Shown in pieces: positions 46,271 through 55,737 of a DNA stretch of 64,000 bases; the stretch's first letter is position 1; each line of letters starts with the position of its first letter. The notes below the pieces were generated by a model. It was not told the origin of the DNA. It did not search any database and was given only the letters and a program-made list of their open reading frames with translations. The stretch lies in assembly GCA_963668325.1 (NCBI GenBank), contig OY764222.1, positions 2,356,001 through 2,420,000 on the forward strand, read 5' to 3'. Origin of the DNA: MPNP01 sp963668325. GTDB lineage: Bacteria; Pseudomonadota; Alphaproteobacteria; Rhodobacterales; Rhodobacteraceae. Position numbers and translations under genes: made by a program.

Positions 46271-47107
46271 ATGATGATCTACAAATCCAAGGACAACTGG
46301 TTAAAGGCCAAAAACAAAAGGGTAATGCTATTTGGTATGTCCGGTGTCGGTAAAACCCATATTTCAAACATCCTACGCAGCTCTGGTAGCTGGTATCACT
46401 ACTCCGTAGATTATCGTATTGGCACCAGATACATGGGTGAACACATTGTTGATAATTTTAAATTGGAAGCAATGAAAAATCCATTTCTAGCAAATTTGCT
46501 GAAATCTGACTCCATCTATATTTGTTCCAACATTTCATTTAATAACCTTGATCCACTGTCAACTTTCCTTGGCAAACTAGGGAGCCCAGAACATAGTGGA
46601 TTACCTCTAAAGGAATTTGTAAGAAGGCAAAATATACACAAAAGAGCTGAAATTAACTCCCTGACGAACTCAGAGCATTTTATCGATAGGGCCAAAGTTC
46701 TTTACAATTATAATCATTTTGTTTGTGATACCGGTGGCTCAATATGTGAAGTCATAGATCCATTTGATCCTGAAGATCAACTGATGGGTTTACTTGCTGG
46801 TTTAATGTTACCTATTTTGATTGAACCCTCTACTGGATGGAAAGAGAATTTGTTGAAGCGGTTTATCAATTCACCAAAGCCTATGTATTATCATCCAGAT
46901 TTTTTAGCCAAGCAGGTCAAGGACCTTGATATTGAATCCCTTAACCCTGATGAATTCAGTAGATCAATGTATCAGGAACTAGTTGAATATCGAATACCTC
47001 GTTACGAGGCAATGGCTGATAATTGGGGAATTAAGGTTGAAGTAGACGAATTGGCCGAGGTTTCTAACGAGGATCAATTTGTAAATCTGATTGCCAACAA
47101 ACTATAA
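46271..47107 (+). CDS. conserved alphaproteobacterial P-loop ATPase
   Basis: 278 residues. Walker A in LFGMSGVGKTHISNIL (about 20-35); VDYRIGTRYMGEHI and HFVCDTGGSICEVIDP are also strongly conserved in homologues I remember from Rhodobacteraceae and relatives. The function is unknown; a kinase-like or NTP-hydrolysing role is inferred from the P-loop alone. It precedes metA by 34 bases, on the same strand, and is probably co-transcribed with it. Two tandem ATG codons (46271, 46274) are possible starts. Confidence 0.8.
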   Translation: MMIYKSKDNWLKAKNKRVMLFGMSGVGKTHISNILRSSGSWYHYSVDYRIGTRYMGEHIVDNFKLEAMKNPFLANLLKSDSIYICSNISFNNLDPLSTFLGKLGSPEHSGLPLKEFVRRQNIHKRAEINSLTNSEHFIDRAKVLYNYNHFVCDTGGSICEVIDPFDPEDQLMGLLAGLMLPILIEPSTGWKENLLKRFINSPKPMYYHPDFLAKQVKDLDIESLNPDEFSRSMYQELVEYRIPRYEAMADNWGIKVEVDELAEVSNEDQFVNLIANKL

Positions 47108-47141
47108 TCCTTTACCCCTCTTCCGTGTAGGGAATACAAAT

Positions 47142-48092
47142 ATGCCTATTATAATACCTGATAACCTTCCTGCTTTCTCAATTGTGGAGAAAGAGGGCGT
47201 ACAGGTCATGTCTGAACGGAAAGCCTTACGCCAAGACATTAGGCCACTTGAAATTGGGTTGCTTAACCTAATGCCCAACAAGGTAGATACAGAAACCCAA
47301 TTCATCCGGTTAATTGGTTCTACCCCACTCCAAATAAATTTTACCCTCATCCGTATGACAGAACACGTATCAAAATCTACCTCCATGGAGTACCTGGAGG
47401 AATTTTATGTTACCTTTGAGGATATCAAAACCAGGAAATTTGATGGCCTGATTATCACTGGTGCTCCAATTGAACATTTGGAGTATGAACAGATCTACTA
47501 TTGGAACGAACTCTGTGAAGTTTTTGATTGGGCACAGACAAATGTCCATTCCACCTTTGGTATATGTTGGGGTGGAATGGCAATGATGTATCATTGGTAC
47601 AAATTACCCAAGGTTCAATTTGATCGTAAGCTGTTTGGCTGTTTTCCACTGGGAAATCATGAGATAACCTCACCTTTCCTGCGGGGATTTTCAGATAATA
47701 TCTACATACCCATAAGCCGATGGGCAGGCATGGATCAGAATGATATTGATAAAACTGAAGGACTAAAAACCTTATTGGGCTCCACGGAAACTGGACCCTG
47801 CCTTATTGAGGACACTAAGTACCATTCACTTTATATCATGAACCATTTTGAATACAGTACTGATACCCTCCTGAACGAGTACAACCGTGATTTGGCAGCG
47901 AAGGATATGGAGATTCAGCAACCCAAAAATTATTTTCCCAATGAAAATCCTGATTCCAAACCAATAAACAAATGGCGGAGCAATGGCCATTTGCTCTATT
48001 CCAACTGGATTAATCATATATACCAAACAACCGACTATGATCTCTCGAGAATTGGAAGAAATACCACGAATTCTACCAAGAGCCTGGTTTAA
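47142..48092 (+). CDS. metA: homoserine O-acyltransferase MetA
   Basis: First committed step of methionine synthesis: transfers an acetyl or succinyl group to homoserine. The 316 residues include MPIIIPDNLPA at the start, PLEIGLLNLMPNKVDTE, the nucleophile in FGICWGGMAMMYHWY, and MNHFEYSTDTL and NWINHIYQTTDY toward the end. The frame is open upstream, but ATG 47142 is the family start and has AGGGA before it. The acyl donor (acetyl or succinyl) cannot be settled here. A TetR-type regulator follows after 15 bases. Confidence 0.95.
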   Translation: MPIIIPDNLPAFSIVEKEGVQVMSERKALRQDIRPLEIGLLNLMPNKVDTETQFIRLIGSTPLQINFTLIRMTEHVSKSTSMEYLEEFYVTFEDIKTRKFDGLIITGAPIEHLEYEQIYYWNELCEVFDWAQTNVHSTFGICWGGMAMMYHWYKLPKVQFDRKLFGCFPLGNHEITSPFLRGFSDNIYIPISRWAGMDQNDIDKTEGLKTLLGSTETGPCLIEDTKYHSLYIMNHFEYSTDTLLNEYNRDLAAKDMEIQQPKNYFPNENPDSKPINKWRSNGHLLYSNWINHIYQTTDYDLSRIGRNTTNSTKSLV

Positions 48093-48107
48093 TTATGGAT
48101 TTGAAAC

Positions 48108-48716
48108 ATGCCTAGGCAAGATTATCACCACGGTGATTTAAAAAATGCCCTTAAACAGGCTACCCTGGATCTAGTCGTAGAGTATGGCCCTCAAACATTT
48201 ACTTTGGCTGCAGTTGCACAAAAGGTTGGTGTTTCACCAGCAGCACCATACCGACACTTTAAATCCAAGGAGGAACTACTTCAAGCAGTTGCCCTTGATG
48301 GATTCAATCAATTTGCTACCAAGTTGAAAGATGCCTACCAAAAAAAGGTAAGTAATCCCAAGGAAGCCTTAAGAGCTACTGGGAAGGCATATCTCGAATT
48401 CGCCAAGGAATTTCCTGGCCACTATATCATTATGTTTGAATCCGGTATTTCTCTAAGGGATCATCCTGAACTCTCAGAGAGAGCTCGGATTGCCAAAGAA
48501 GTTTTGCATACGGCCATCGATCGAATTATAGATTTGCCCAGAAAACCAGACCTCCCCCCAGTATCATTGATTTGTGATCATATTTGGGCTTTGAGCCATG
48601 GGGTTGTTGAACTGTATGGCCGGAAATCCTCAGGTGCTTCCAGTAAGACCAAACCTGAACAAATACTTGAATCAGGTGTTGGATATTATCTCAAAGGGTT
48701 AGGATTATTTTCGTGA
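48108..48716 (+). CDS. TetR/AcrR family transcriptional regulator
   Basis: 202 residues. N-terminal helix-turn-helix (YHHGDLKNALKQATLDLVVE, VAQKVGVSPAAPYRHFKSKE) and a C-terminal ligand/dimer domain of the WHG type (ICDHIWALSHGVVELYGRK). Read from the metA unit, 15 bases downstream. Target unknown; an inverted repeat TAATGT-N11-ACATTA at 48735-48757, between it and the DUF2852 gene, is a possible operator. Confidence 0.9.
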   Translation: MPRQDYHHGDLKNALKQATLDLVVEYGPQTFTLAAVAQKVGVSPAAPYRHFKSKEELLQAVALDGFNQFATKLKDAYQKKVSNPKEALRATGKAYLEFAKEFPGHYIIMFESGISLRDHPELSERARIAKEVLHTAIDRIIDLPRKPDLPPVSLICDHIWALSHGVVELYGRKSSGASSKTKPEQILESGVGYYLKGLGLFS

Positions 48717-48734
48717 TTTGATCTTGAAAAGTGT

Positions 48735-48757
48735 TAATGTTAATTACATTTACATTA
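48735..48757. promoter_or_regulatory. inverted repeat between tetR-like gene and DUF2852 gene
   Basis: TAATGT (48735-48740) and ACATTA (48752-48757) are inverted copies 11 bases apart in an AT-rich spacer. The arms are short, so this may be chance. Confidence 0.25.
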
Positions 48758-48793
48758 TAAGTAATAATCGTAACTGGTTTAAGGGTATAAAAA

Positions 48794-49147
48794 ATGGATA
48801 AAATAAAACAGACAATGAACAATACTATTGAATGGATGGATAAGCAGGGAATTTTAGCCTGGATCGCCTTAATGGTAATTTCCTTTATCTTTTTCTGGCC
48901 GCTTGGACTGGTTGTCTTATTTTTCTTGATTTGGAGTAATCGTTTTGGCAAAGGTCCTAAAAAAAAATTTGATAGTGACTTACCCAAAATAGAAAACACA
49001 GCGTTTGAAAAATATAAGGCTGAAACCCTAAACCGCCTTGCCAAAGAGCAAAGGGAATTCGAAGAATTTCTGGAAAACCTTAAATCCGCTAAAGATCAAA
49101 GGGAATTTGATAGTTTCATGGAACAGCGTAAAGCACCTGGTTCCTAA
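48794..49147 (+). CDS. DUF2852 membrane protein
   Basis: 117 residues. One membrane hairpin-like segment (WIALMVISFIFFWPLGLVVLFFLIW, about 23-47) and then a charged helical tail with AFEKYKAETLNRLAKEQREF EEFL and AKDQREFDSFMEQR, as in the DUF2852 family of alphaproteobacteria. Function not known. The 206 bases that follow (49148-49353) hold no gene. Confidence 0.85.
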   Translation: MDKIKQTMNNTIEWMDKQGILAWIALMVISFIFFWPLGLVVLFFLIWSNRFGKGPKKKFDSDLPKIENTAFEKYKAETLNRLAKEQREFEEFLENLKSAKDQREFDSFMEQRKAPGS

Positions 49148-49353
49148 AACTTGTAACTCTAGAATAATTTATAGTGTTTAATACTGAAGGATCAGCCTTC
49201 AACACAACTCACTAGATTTACCAAATTACGATCTTGAGTGATATACCCCATTCATTCAATAGGAAACTTAATGAATTCCTATACCGGCTGATAAACAGCT
49301 TTGTTATAAACCGAAGTAACGTGTAATAGTTGAAAAATTAAGGGCTCAGTCTC

Positions 49354-51738
49354 TCATATATCAGCAAGTGGATCTGACAATTCATTGACAATCCTTACGG
49401 TTTCAACACTAACATGTACAATCCTTCGGAACGCCGTTATTAGTTCATGTGGATCTTCAAACCAGTAATTTGGATCATTGCGGATTCCACTCTTTTTATC
49501 AATGGTAACCCTGTATCGATCAATAAACCATTCAAGGGGCGTTCGACCGTTGACTACATACTCATTTGCGTATGAAGGGATATCGGCTAGGCTAATATAA
49601 TCGTTGATCCAGAGAACACTCTTTTCTTTATTGGAGAATTTCATTTTAGTTGTACCAATTCGAAAATGTTCCCCCTGGGGTTCACCTTTACCTCTAAACA
49701 CCAACTTGAGTGGGTATTCAGAACAACTCTCATAACCAAGATGTAAGCGGGAGAGTTCTGCTCCTGCCTTAGAGAAAGTATAGAAATCCTTCGCTAAAGG
49801 GATACGTGGAAGTTCGCGAACCAAATTGGTAGCGTAACGTTCTCGCCAGAAAGGAGAATGAAGGATTCCATAAATATAATCAAAAATCATGTCTCGGCTT
49901 ATTGTAGTGTCCTTGTAGTATAGGCGGAACCGATTAAGGGACCATTTGGTGATGTTATCGACTTGCCCCCCCCCGCTGCACTGCGGCATTCCATCGAATT
50001 GCTTGAGCTGTTTATGGTCTGATTCCTCCACGTATCTATAACGTGGGAAACACTGGCCTTTGGAAATAAACTCAAGGTCAGGGAGCAAATCGGTCATCAG
50101 AACAGAGAATGGCTTGGTTGAACCTACACCTGGTACACAGATGACACGGTTTTTGGAATCGGCTTTGGGGAAGATACGGTCCTGTTGGTACTTGCTATTG
50201 ATCAAAGCATATTCAGTGTAACAATGTTGTTTAACAAAGGGACGATATTGGGCCTGCCTTATTCTGGAGGAGGAATATTCAACTGCAATTTTCCTTTTCA
50301 GGTTTTTTTTAAGCACAAGGTCCCAATGGGTGTTTGTAGAATTTCGACGCACTGTGGCAGAAATCTCTTGCTCTGAAGGATTATCGCTAATTTCTGCAAG
50401 TGCCGATTTATAATCCTCAATCATTAATCTTGTATTTTCAGCACAGGATTCCTTACGAAAATTGTAGAGGTAGGCATCACGATTAGTCTTAATGCCAGAG
50501 CAATACATTCTGAATATCGCGTTATCAGCTTTACCTGTCTTCACATCCTTTAAACCCAGACCTGTGAGATTATAGTAACTTTCATCACGCTGGTTTATCC
50601 AGTCATGGTGACGATTGGGGATGATCTGTTGCCCATCATTAACCCCGAGAATCGAACCAGATTTACTCACGATTTCAAGCTTCTGTTTACGGGTCAGGTA
50701 ATCACCAATATCGTGATAGTGGATCAGGTAGTCCTCATGCATCCTGCTGGGATTACGGACCAGAATCGTTATAGCCACAGGAACACGCACATCAAATACA
50801 TTTCCACCTTCACGTTTTGCTAGTTCTCCCTGTGTTCTCAGATTACCACGAAGATTAAATATATGAATTGTGGAAAATTCCTCTGCTAGACATGCACGAA
50901 TACCAGAATCGGCATTACCGTCAATCCATGAACCGTTAGTAACAAAACCAATCACACCCCGATCACCGATCCTGTCAGAAGCCCATCGTATTGCCATCTT
51001 GTAACTATCATAGAGGCTGTTCACGAGCGTTGCCGACGAGCGGGCGGCGTAAGTATCAGCAATCCTCTTACGAAGCGTTGTGTAATCATGCCCCATCTGA
51101 CCGACTTGCCATGGTGGATTACCGATAATCACCTGGATGTCTTTGGCCTTCTGAATTTCGTGTCGATCCGAGTTGTCTTTCATATAAGAGGCCTCCAAAT
51201 CATCACTCTCATTCAAGGCAAATGTGTCTGTAAGGCAGATCCGTTCAAAGGGCTGATAAGGGACCTTGGCTATGCCTTGAAATGTCGTCTCAATATTTAC
51301 CGCTGCGATGTAATAGGCCAATAATATAATTTCGTTGGCATGGATTTCCTCTCGGTACTTACGCTCTAGATCACTAGGAGGAATTAAGTTCGATTGCAGG
51401 AGACGAGTAATAAAAGTTCCAGTACCGGTGAATGGATCTAGGATATGAACATCCTCTGAACCAAGTTTCAGATCAAACTCCTCCTGCAAAACATCGTTTA
51501 CTGACCTGATTGTAAAATCCACTACCTCAATCGGTGTATAAACAATGCCGAGCATCTTCGCGGTACGTGGAAAAGCACTCTTAAAGAACTTCTCATAGAG
51601 TTCAGTAATAAGATTCTGACGGGCCCCGGGATCAGTTATACCCTGTGCTCGCTTTTGGACCGAGGTATAGAATCCCTTGAGTTCGTCAGCTTCGTTTTCA
51701 ATTTTAGTATCGTCTATGACTGAAAGAATTTCGGTCAT
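49354..51738 (-). CDS. type ISP restriction-modification enzyme, coupler/methyltransferase/TRD half
   Basis: C-terminal half of a type ISP enzyme, 794 residues. LYEKFFKSAFPRTAKMLGIV followed by YTPIEVVDFTIRSV leads into an N6-adenine methyltransferase with motif I DPFTGTGTF (101-109) and motif IV NPPW (207-210). The rest is target recognition. It is in the same frame as the gene upstream: one TAG (51751-51753) and four codons (VSVA) separate them, so the two halves read as one protein if the TAG is ignored. The internal ATG has only a weak AGG 12 bases before it. Reinitiation might give a separate methyltransferase; alternatively the enzyme is broken. Confidence 0.9.
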   Translation of the reverse strand: MTEILSVIDDTKIENEADELKGFYTSVQKRAQGITDPGARQNLITELYEKFFKSAFPRTAKMLGIVYTPIEVVDFTIRSVNDVLQEEFDLKLGSEDVHILDPFTGTGTFITRLLQSNLIPPSDLERKYREEIHANEIILLAYYIAAVNIETTFQGIAKVPYQPFERICLTDTFALNESDDLEASYMKDNSDRHEIQKAKDIQVIIGNPPWQVGQMGHDYTTLRKRIADTYAARSSATLVNSLYDSYKMAIRWASDRIGDRGVIGFVTNGSWIDGNADSGIRACLAEEFSTIHIFNLRGNLRTQGELAKREGGNVFDVRVPVAITILVRNPSRMHEDYLIHYHDIGDYLTRKQKLEIVSKSGSILGVNDGQQIIPNRHHDWINQRDESYYNLTGLGLKDVKTGKADNAIFRMYCSGIKTNRDAYLYNFRKESCAENTRLMIEDYKSALAEISDNPSEQEISATVRRNSTNTHWDLVLKKNLKRKIAVEYSSSRIRQAQYRPFVKQHCYTEYALINSKYQQDRIFPKADSKNRVICVPGVGSTKPFSVLMTDLLPDLEFISKGQCFPRYRYVEESDHKQLKQFDGMPQCSGGGQVDNITKWSLNRFRLYYKDTTISRDMIFDYIYGILHSPFWRERYATNLVRELPRIPLAKDFYTFSKAGAELSRLHLGYESCSEYPLKLVFRGKGEPQGEHFRIGTTKMKFSNKEKSVLWINDYISLADIPSYANEYVVNGRTPLEWFIDRYRVTIDKKSGIRNDPNYWFEDPHELITAFRRIVHVSVETVRIVNELSDPLADI

Positions 51739-51750
51739 GGCAACAGAAAC

Positions 51751-51753
51751 CTA
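51751..51753 (-). other. in-frame TAG that splits the type ISP enzyme
   Basis: The minus strand reads GHEFVKFN-TAG-VSVAMTEIL. The reading frame is unbroken on both sides over about 1,600 codons, the usual length of a complete type ISP enzyme. A CAG-to-TAG change would be enough. Only this stop differs from a single-chain enzyme. Confidence 0.85.
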
Positions 51754-54159
51754 GTTGAACTTAACAAATTCATGCCCCTTAAACAGAGCATCGAATACCG
51801 GTCTTGTAATTAGATGTTGTGCTAGCATCTCAATAGCATCTTGCTCAGTAATTGATTTGTTGAGGTCTTCTCGCAATTCATTAAGAAAATCCTGGAAAAA
51901 TAGCTGTGCATCGCTCCCTGATTGCCCTACTAGACCAGTTATCCGGTGGACATGGCGTTCGGCTATTCGGGCCACATCCCTAGCCCAATCCTCCCAATAG
52001 TCACGGGTTCCACACTTCTCAACGATTTTTGCCATAACAGCACGGGAAAAATCGTCTATGACTAGTGGGGAAGGTTGTATGGGATCATCGGTACCATTTT
52101 CTGTTCCTCCACCCTTTCCTAGACCAGTGCCTTGCGAGCGATTCGGTAGATCTTTGATGACCGCTGTCACCTGGGCCAATTCTTTACTATCAATTGAGTT
52201 GCCATTCACGATAGTAATGCGGTCGCTAACATCTTGTCCAAGACCACCTTGATTGATTACTGTATCTAGTCTCTCGTCATGGGCACGTAATGCATTCAAC
52301 ACTTGCCAAACTACTCTATAGCGTTCGTTGTTATCAAGTGCATCTTCAGCATTCACCCCAGGTGGAATAGCGACTGGGAGAATTACATAGCCCATCTTCT
52401 TACCCTTAGCCCTACGCATTACCCTGCCTACAGCCTGTACAACATCAATCTGACTATTGCGGGGGTGAAGAAATAGGATGGCATCTAGGGCAGGTACATC
52501 AACACCCTCGGTTAAGCAGCGGGCATTGCTTAGAATACGACAGACATTCTTTTCTGCATCTTCCTTAAGCCAGTCCAGCCTTTGTCGGCGATCGCTCGCA
52601 TTATAGGTACCATCGACATGTTTGATCTCGCAGATAGCTCCATCTTGATTATCATTATTCTCCTGGTATTCCTTGACAACCTTTCCAAACTCGTCCCGAA
52701 CAAGTTTTGAAATTGCAATGCGATTGCAGAAAGCTAGTGCACGGCGCATGGGTTCGGGATCTTCAATTCTTCCGTCTACCAAGCCGGTCTTTGATAGTGC
52801 TTTCCAACAACCGATGATCCTGGTAACATCATCTAATCTTAACTCGCTCTTTTCGTCAGAAAGCCGCTTTTGTACCGCCGAACTAACATGGACTTCGTCC
52901 ATCACCAAGACTATTACTCTGTAGTCAGAGAGTATCCCACTTTCAACCGCCCGGGCAAAGCCATGGAAGAACAAAACATCACCATAGATTTGGGAATCAT
53001 CCATAGATGCAAGCGTCGCCAGTTCAAAACGAGCTCTTGTTTTTGCTTCATCACCATAAATACGGGGAGTTGCTGTCATGTAAAGACGCTTACTACCCCG
53101 AATCACTTTGTTGTCGTGAACTTTCACAAAATTTGATTCATCCTCACCACTAAAAGTAACACCTGTGGTACGATGTGCCTCGTCACAGATGATGAGATCG
53201 AATTCAGGCAAGTTTTGCTTTGCCTGTGCATCACCAATTACTCCAATCGAATGGTAGGTCGAGAAGACCACACGCAAAGTAGTGTCATGATCAGTTTTGG
53301 CGAAAGCAATTGCCAGTGAACATGGATCTGTTGTTGCTGGGAAATCTAGATCTGTGATTTCAAGTTCGGCAACGTCTTGCTGGCTTCTCTTCCGTCTGCC
53401 CACTCTAGTGTCTGAACATACCGCAAAAGTTGAAAGAGGAAGTTCAGCATCTGCACACCATTCATGTACCGACTGTGACATCAAAGCTAACGAGGGTACT
53501 AGGAACAACACTTGCCCACCGACACCAACCATATCTTCGGCTATGCGTAGTCCAGTCAATGTCTTACCAGTACCACAAGCCATAATGAGTTTACCACGAT
53601 CAGCCTTGCTAAGACCATCTCTGACCGCTTCCAGGGCCTCTAATTGGTCAGTCCGAAGTTCTTTCGGTTTGGCACGAGCGATTTTACCTGTCGCTTTGAA
53701 TACGGTCCAATCTACTGAACTTTTATGTAAATCTCGTAAGGTGATTCGCGTAGTCGGAATGGACTGATCCTTCAGCATAACCTCAGCATTCCTGCTCCAT
53801 TGTGCTTCGGTGGTCACGATAATCAGACGTTCTGAGAATTCCTTTTTACCTGAAGCAGAGATAAAGGAATCAATATCTGATTTGTCTATGCGTCGGTTTT
53901 CGACATAGTTCTTGCATTGAATAGCAATCAGACCACCATCATGCCTCGTGGCGACAATATCTATTCCGGTATCACTTCGGTTCTCCCCCTTCTTTCGTGC
54001 CCAGTCTGACCAAAGTTCAGCCTGCTTAATCCGTTGTGACTGCACCGGATCTACTACCAGCCAAGCACAGATCAGCTTTTCGAAAGCTGTACCCTTATCT
54101 CGTTGGCTTAAAGCCTGAGTTCGATATGTTTCAAGAAGTAGGTCTAGATCGTGTGTCAT
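51751..54159 (-). CDS. type ISP restriction-modification enzyme, nuclease/helicase half
   Basis: N-terminal half of a type ISP enzyme, 802 residues. Mrr-like nuclease with Asp67 (TGIDIVA) and Gln81-x-Lys83 (IAIQCKNY). SF2 translocase with Walker A MACGTGKTLT (from about 193), DEAH box CDEAHRTTG, TATPRIYG, and motif VI QAVGRVMRRAKGK. In this group one polypeptide finds its site, translocates and cuts DNA unless methylated. The chain is cut before the coupler and methyltransferase by a TAG. Without a linked methyltransferase, restriction would likely be lost. Confidence 0.9.
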   Translation of the reverse strand: MTHDLDLLLETYRTQALSQRDKGTAFEKLICAWLVVDPVQSQRIKQAELWSDWARKKGENRSDTGIDIVATRHDGGLIAIQCKNYVENRRIDKSDIDSFISASGKKEFSERLIIVTTEAQWSRNAEVMLKDQSIPTTRITLRDLHKSSVDWTVFKATGKIARAKPKELRTDQLEALEAVRDGLSKADRGKLIMACGTGKTLTGLRIAEDMVGVGGQVLFLVPSLALMSQSVHEWCADAELPLSTFAVCSDTRVGRRKRSQQDVAELEITDLDFPATTDPCSLAIAFAKTDHDTTLRVVFSTYHSIGVIGDAQAKQNLPEFDLIICDEAHRTTGVTFSGEDESNFVKVHDNKVIRGSKRLYMTATPRIYGDEAKTRARFELATLASMDDSQIYGDVLFFHGFARAVESGILSDYRVIVLVMDEVHVSSAVQKRLSDEKSELRLDDVTRIIGCWKALSKTGLVDGRIEDPEPMRRALAFCNRIAISKLVRDEFGKVVKEYQENNDNQDGAICEIKHVDGTYNASDRRQRLDWLKEDAEKNVCRILSNARCLTEGVDVPALDAILFLHPRNSQIDVVQAVGRVMRRAKGKKMGYVILPVAIPPGVNAEDALDNNERYRVVWQVLNALRAHDERLDTVINQGGLGQDVSDRITIVNGNSIDSKELAQVTAVIKDLPNRSQGTGLGKGGGTENGTDDPIQPSPLVIDDFSRAVMAKIVEKCGTRDYWEDWARDVARIAERHVHRITGLVGQSGSDAQLFFQDFLNELREDLNKSITEQDAIEMLAQHLITRPVFDALFKGHEFVKFN

Positions 54160-54292
54160 AAATATATACCAATCATGATATCGGCGGGATTAAAATCCCA
54201 ATGTTCTCAATTTATTTTGATAGGATTTTTTTGAGTTAAATTCTTTTTGAATACGATTTCAGGGCTAATATTTCCTGCAAAAGAGAAAAAAC

Positions 54293-54493
54293 TTAGTCCT
54301 TCCTTTTACTAACACATTCTAAGTAATAGTCAGTACTTGCTAGGCCGAGCACAAACAATACAATTATCAGAAAGGGTAATCCACCGGTGAAACCTGCAAA
54401 CCCTGTAATAATACTATGAGCAAGACCTAATACAAAAAGTGCAAAAAGTGCCGTGGCACCAAATCCTATAATTAGTTTTGTAATGTAGTTCAT
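54293..54493 (-). CDS. small two-span membrane protein
   Basis: 66 residues, two hydrophobic helices (LIIGFGATALFALFVLGLAH; FLIIVLFVLGLAS) joined by a glycine-rich turn (GFAGFTGGLP), basic tail KRKD. No family recognised. GAGG stands about 10 bases upstream of the ATG. It lies between the restriction gene start and the amidase-like gene and may be linked to either. Confidence 0.5.
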   Translation of the reverse strand: MNYITKLIIGFGATALFALFVLGLAHSIITGFAGFTGGLPFLIIVLFVLGLASTDYYLECVSKRKD

Positions 54494-54516
54494 AATCGAA
54501 TAACCTCTACCAACAC

Positions 54517-55731
54517 CTATTCCTCTATTGAATCAATTACCTCATCAATAATCCAGTTTGCTGTTCTGAACAGACGATCATCCTCCCAATATTTCCCTAT
54601 CAATAACAGTCCAAGCGGGTTTTCCTTCTTATCCATCAAAAGTGGCATACTGATGACCGGAAGACCACAAATTTCTGCTACCTTATTTATAGGAGGTATT
54701 TTGTTGTTGATATCATCCCCGCCTAGTGAGCTAGGCAAGATAATAGCATCAAAATCCAAAAAGAACCTTTCGAAAAACCTTCCTAACTCTAGAAATGCCT
54801 CCTCAAGCGGGTTAGGGAATTTATCTTCTACAGGTCCTTTATCGCCTGGCTTATACATATATTCATAAAGTGATTTCCTGATGGTGTTATACTCAGGATT
54901 GTTCGCAAGCAATATCTCTAATTTGGTTAACATATCTGTAAAATCTGGAAATGGTATTTGCTCAACAGTTGTCTCCAAATTATTTGAAAGCAAAGTGAAA
55001 TCCTCAACATAATCGGATGGAAAACCGGTTGCAGCCAAATCAAATGAACACAATGATGGGAGCACTGGTAAATCCATAAGAACAAAATCCATTAAAGATG
55101 GAACCGGGTAAGACAGACTTAAACTATCCTGTGAATCATACCTCGAAACCAAATCTCCCACGTGAGCAAGGTCCTCTAAAAAATTAGCAAACATCCCTAC
55201 CCTAAAATTGGTTCTCAAGTCGTCATGTAATCCATACCTCGAAACGATACCAAACGAAGGTACATAACTGCACAACCCTAAACCTGAGGCCTCAAGGACA
55301 AATTCCCAACCTCTACCAATACCCAGGGATAAAGGCAATTGATTACCTAATACAGCTTCGCCGATGGCTGATATACCGCGAAAGCGATTTAAACTCGAAT
55401 CAGTTTTTTTCTCCGTATTTCCGGCATCATAAATAGCCGGTACGGCTCCATTCCCCACTAAAATGCCTTCAAGGGTGGATTTTTCTTGTGGATAATCAAC
55501 TGGCTTGTCAGAGACCAAACCTATAGGTATGCCGTGCAAACTTCCCGAGGGTTTTCCATGCAATATTATTTGGTCAAGTAATACCGCTCGGTCTTTATCC
55601 GCCGTAAAATTATTACCGCAAGGCCCTGCCAGAAACCCCGCGACCAACTCCTCTGATTTAATTTTCCTTTCAGTGGTACTTGCAAGCAAGGATCCCACTG
55701 ATTGGTAGTTCAATTCTTCTCGTTCTTGCAT
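54517..55731 (-). CDS. amidase-signature-like protein lacking the catalytic motif
   Basis: 404 residues. The fold resembles the amidase signature family: GKPSGSLHGIPIGLVSD corresponds to the PLHGIP loop, SLGIGRGWEFVLEASGLGLC to the segment after the serine loop, YVPSFGIVSRYG to the KPS-x-GRVS turn, and FDAIILPSSLG plus ICGLPVISMPLLMDKKENPLG to the C-terminal half. But the lysine of the usual GIKD is Ser/Asp here (IGLVSDKP) and the GSSSGSAAAV serine loop is replaced by SAIGEAVLGNQLP. The Ser-cisSer-Lys triad is therefore missing. Probably not an amidase; a binding or structural role is inferred. It starts 6 bases after dctM and looks co-transcribed with that transporter. Confidence 0.7.
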   Translation of the reverse strand: MQEREELNYQSVGSLLASTTERKIKSEELVAGFLAGPCGNNFTADKDRAVLLDQIILHGKPSGSLHGIPIGLVSDKPVDYPQEKSTLEGILVGNGAVPAIYDAGNTEKKTDSSLNRFRGISAIGEAVLGNQLPLSLGIGRGWEFVLEASGLGLCSYVPSFGIVSRYGLHDDLRTNFRVGMFANFLEDLAHVGDLVSRYDSQDSLSLSYPVPSLMDFVLMDLPVLPSLCSFDLAATGFPSDYVEDFTLLSNNLETTVEQIPFPDFTDMLTKLEILLANNPEYNTIRKSLYEYMYKPGDKGPVEDKFPNPLEEAFLELGRFFERFFLDFDAIILPSSLGGDDINNKIPPINKVAEICGLPVISMPLLMDKKENPLGLLLIGKYWEDDRLFRTANWIIDEVIDSIEE

Positions 55732-55737
55732 CAGGAT

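Noticed and set aside
51751..51753. TAG as pyrrolysine codon, suggested by the MttB homologue in the window
   Set aside because: The MttB homologue is the pyrrolysine-free type, no pyl genes are seen, and nothing in type ISP enzymes calls for pyrrolysine.
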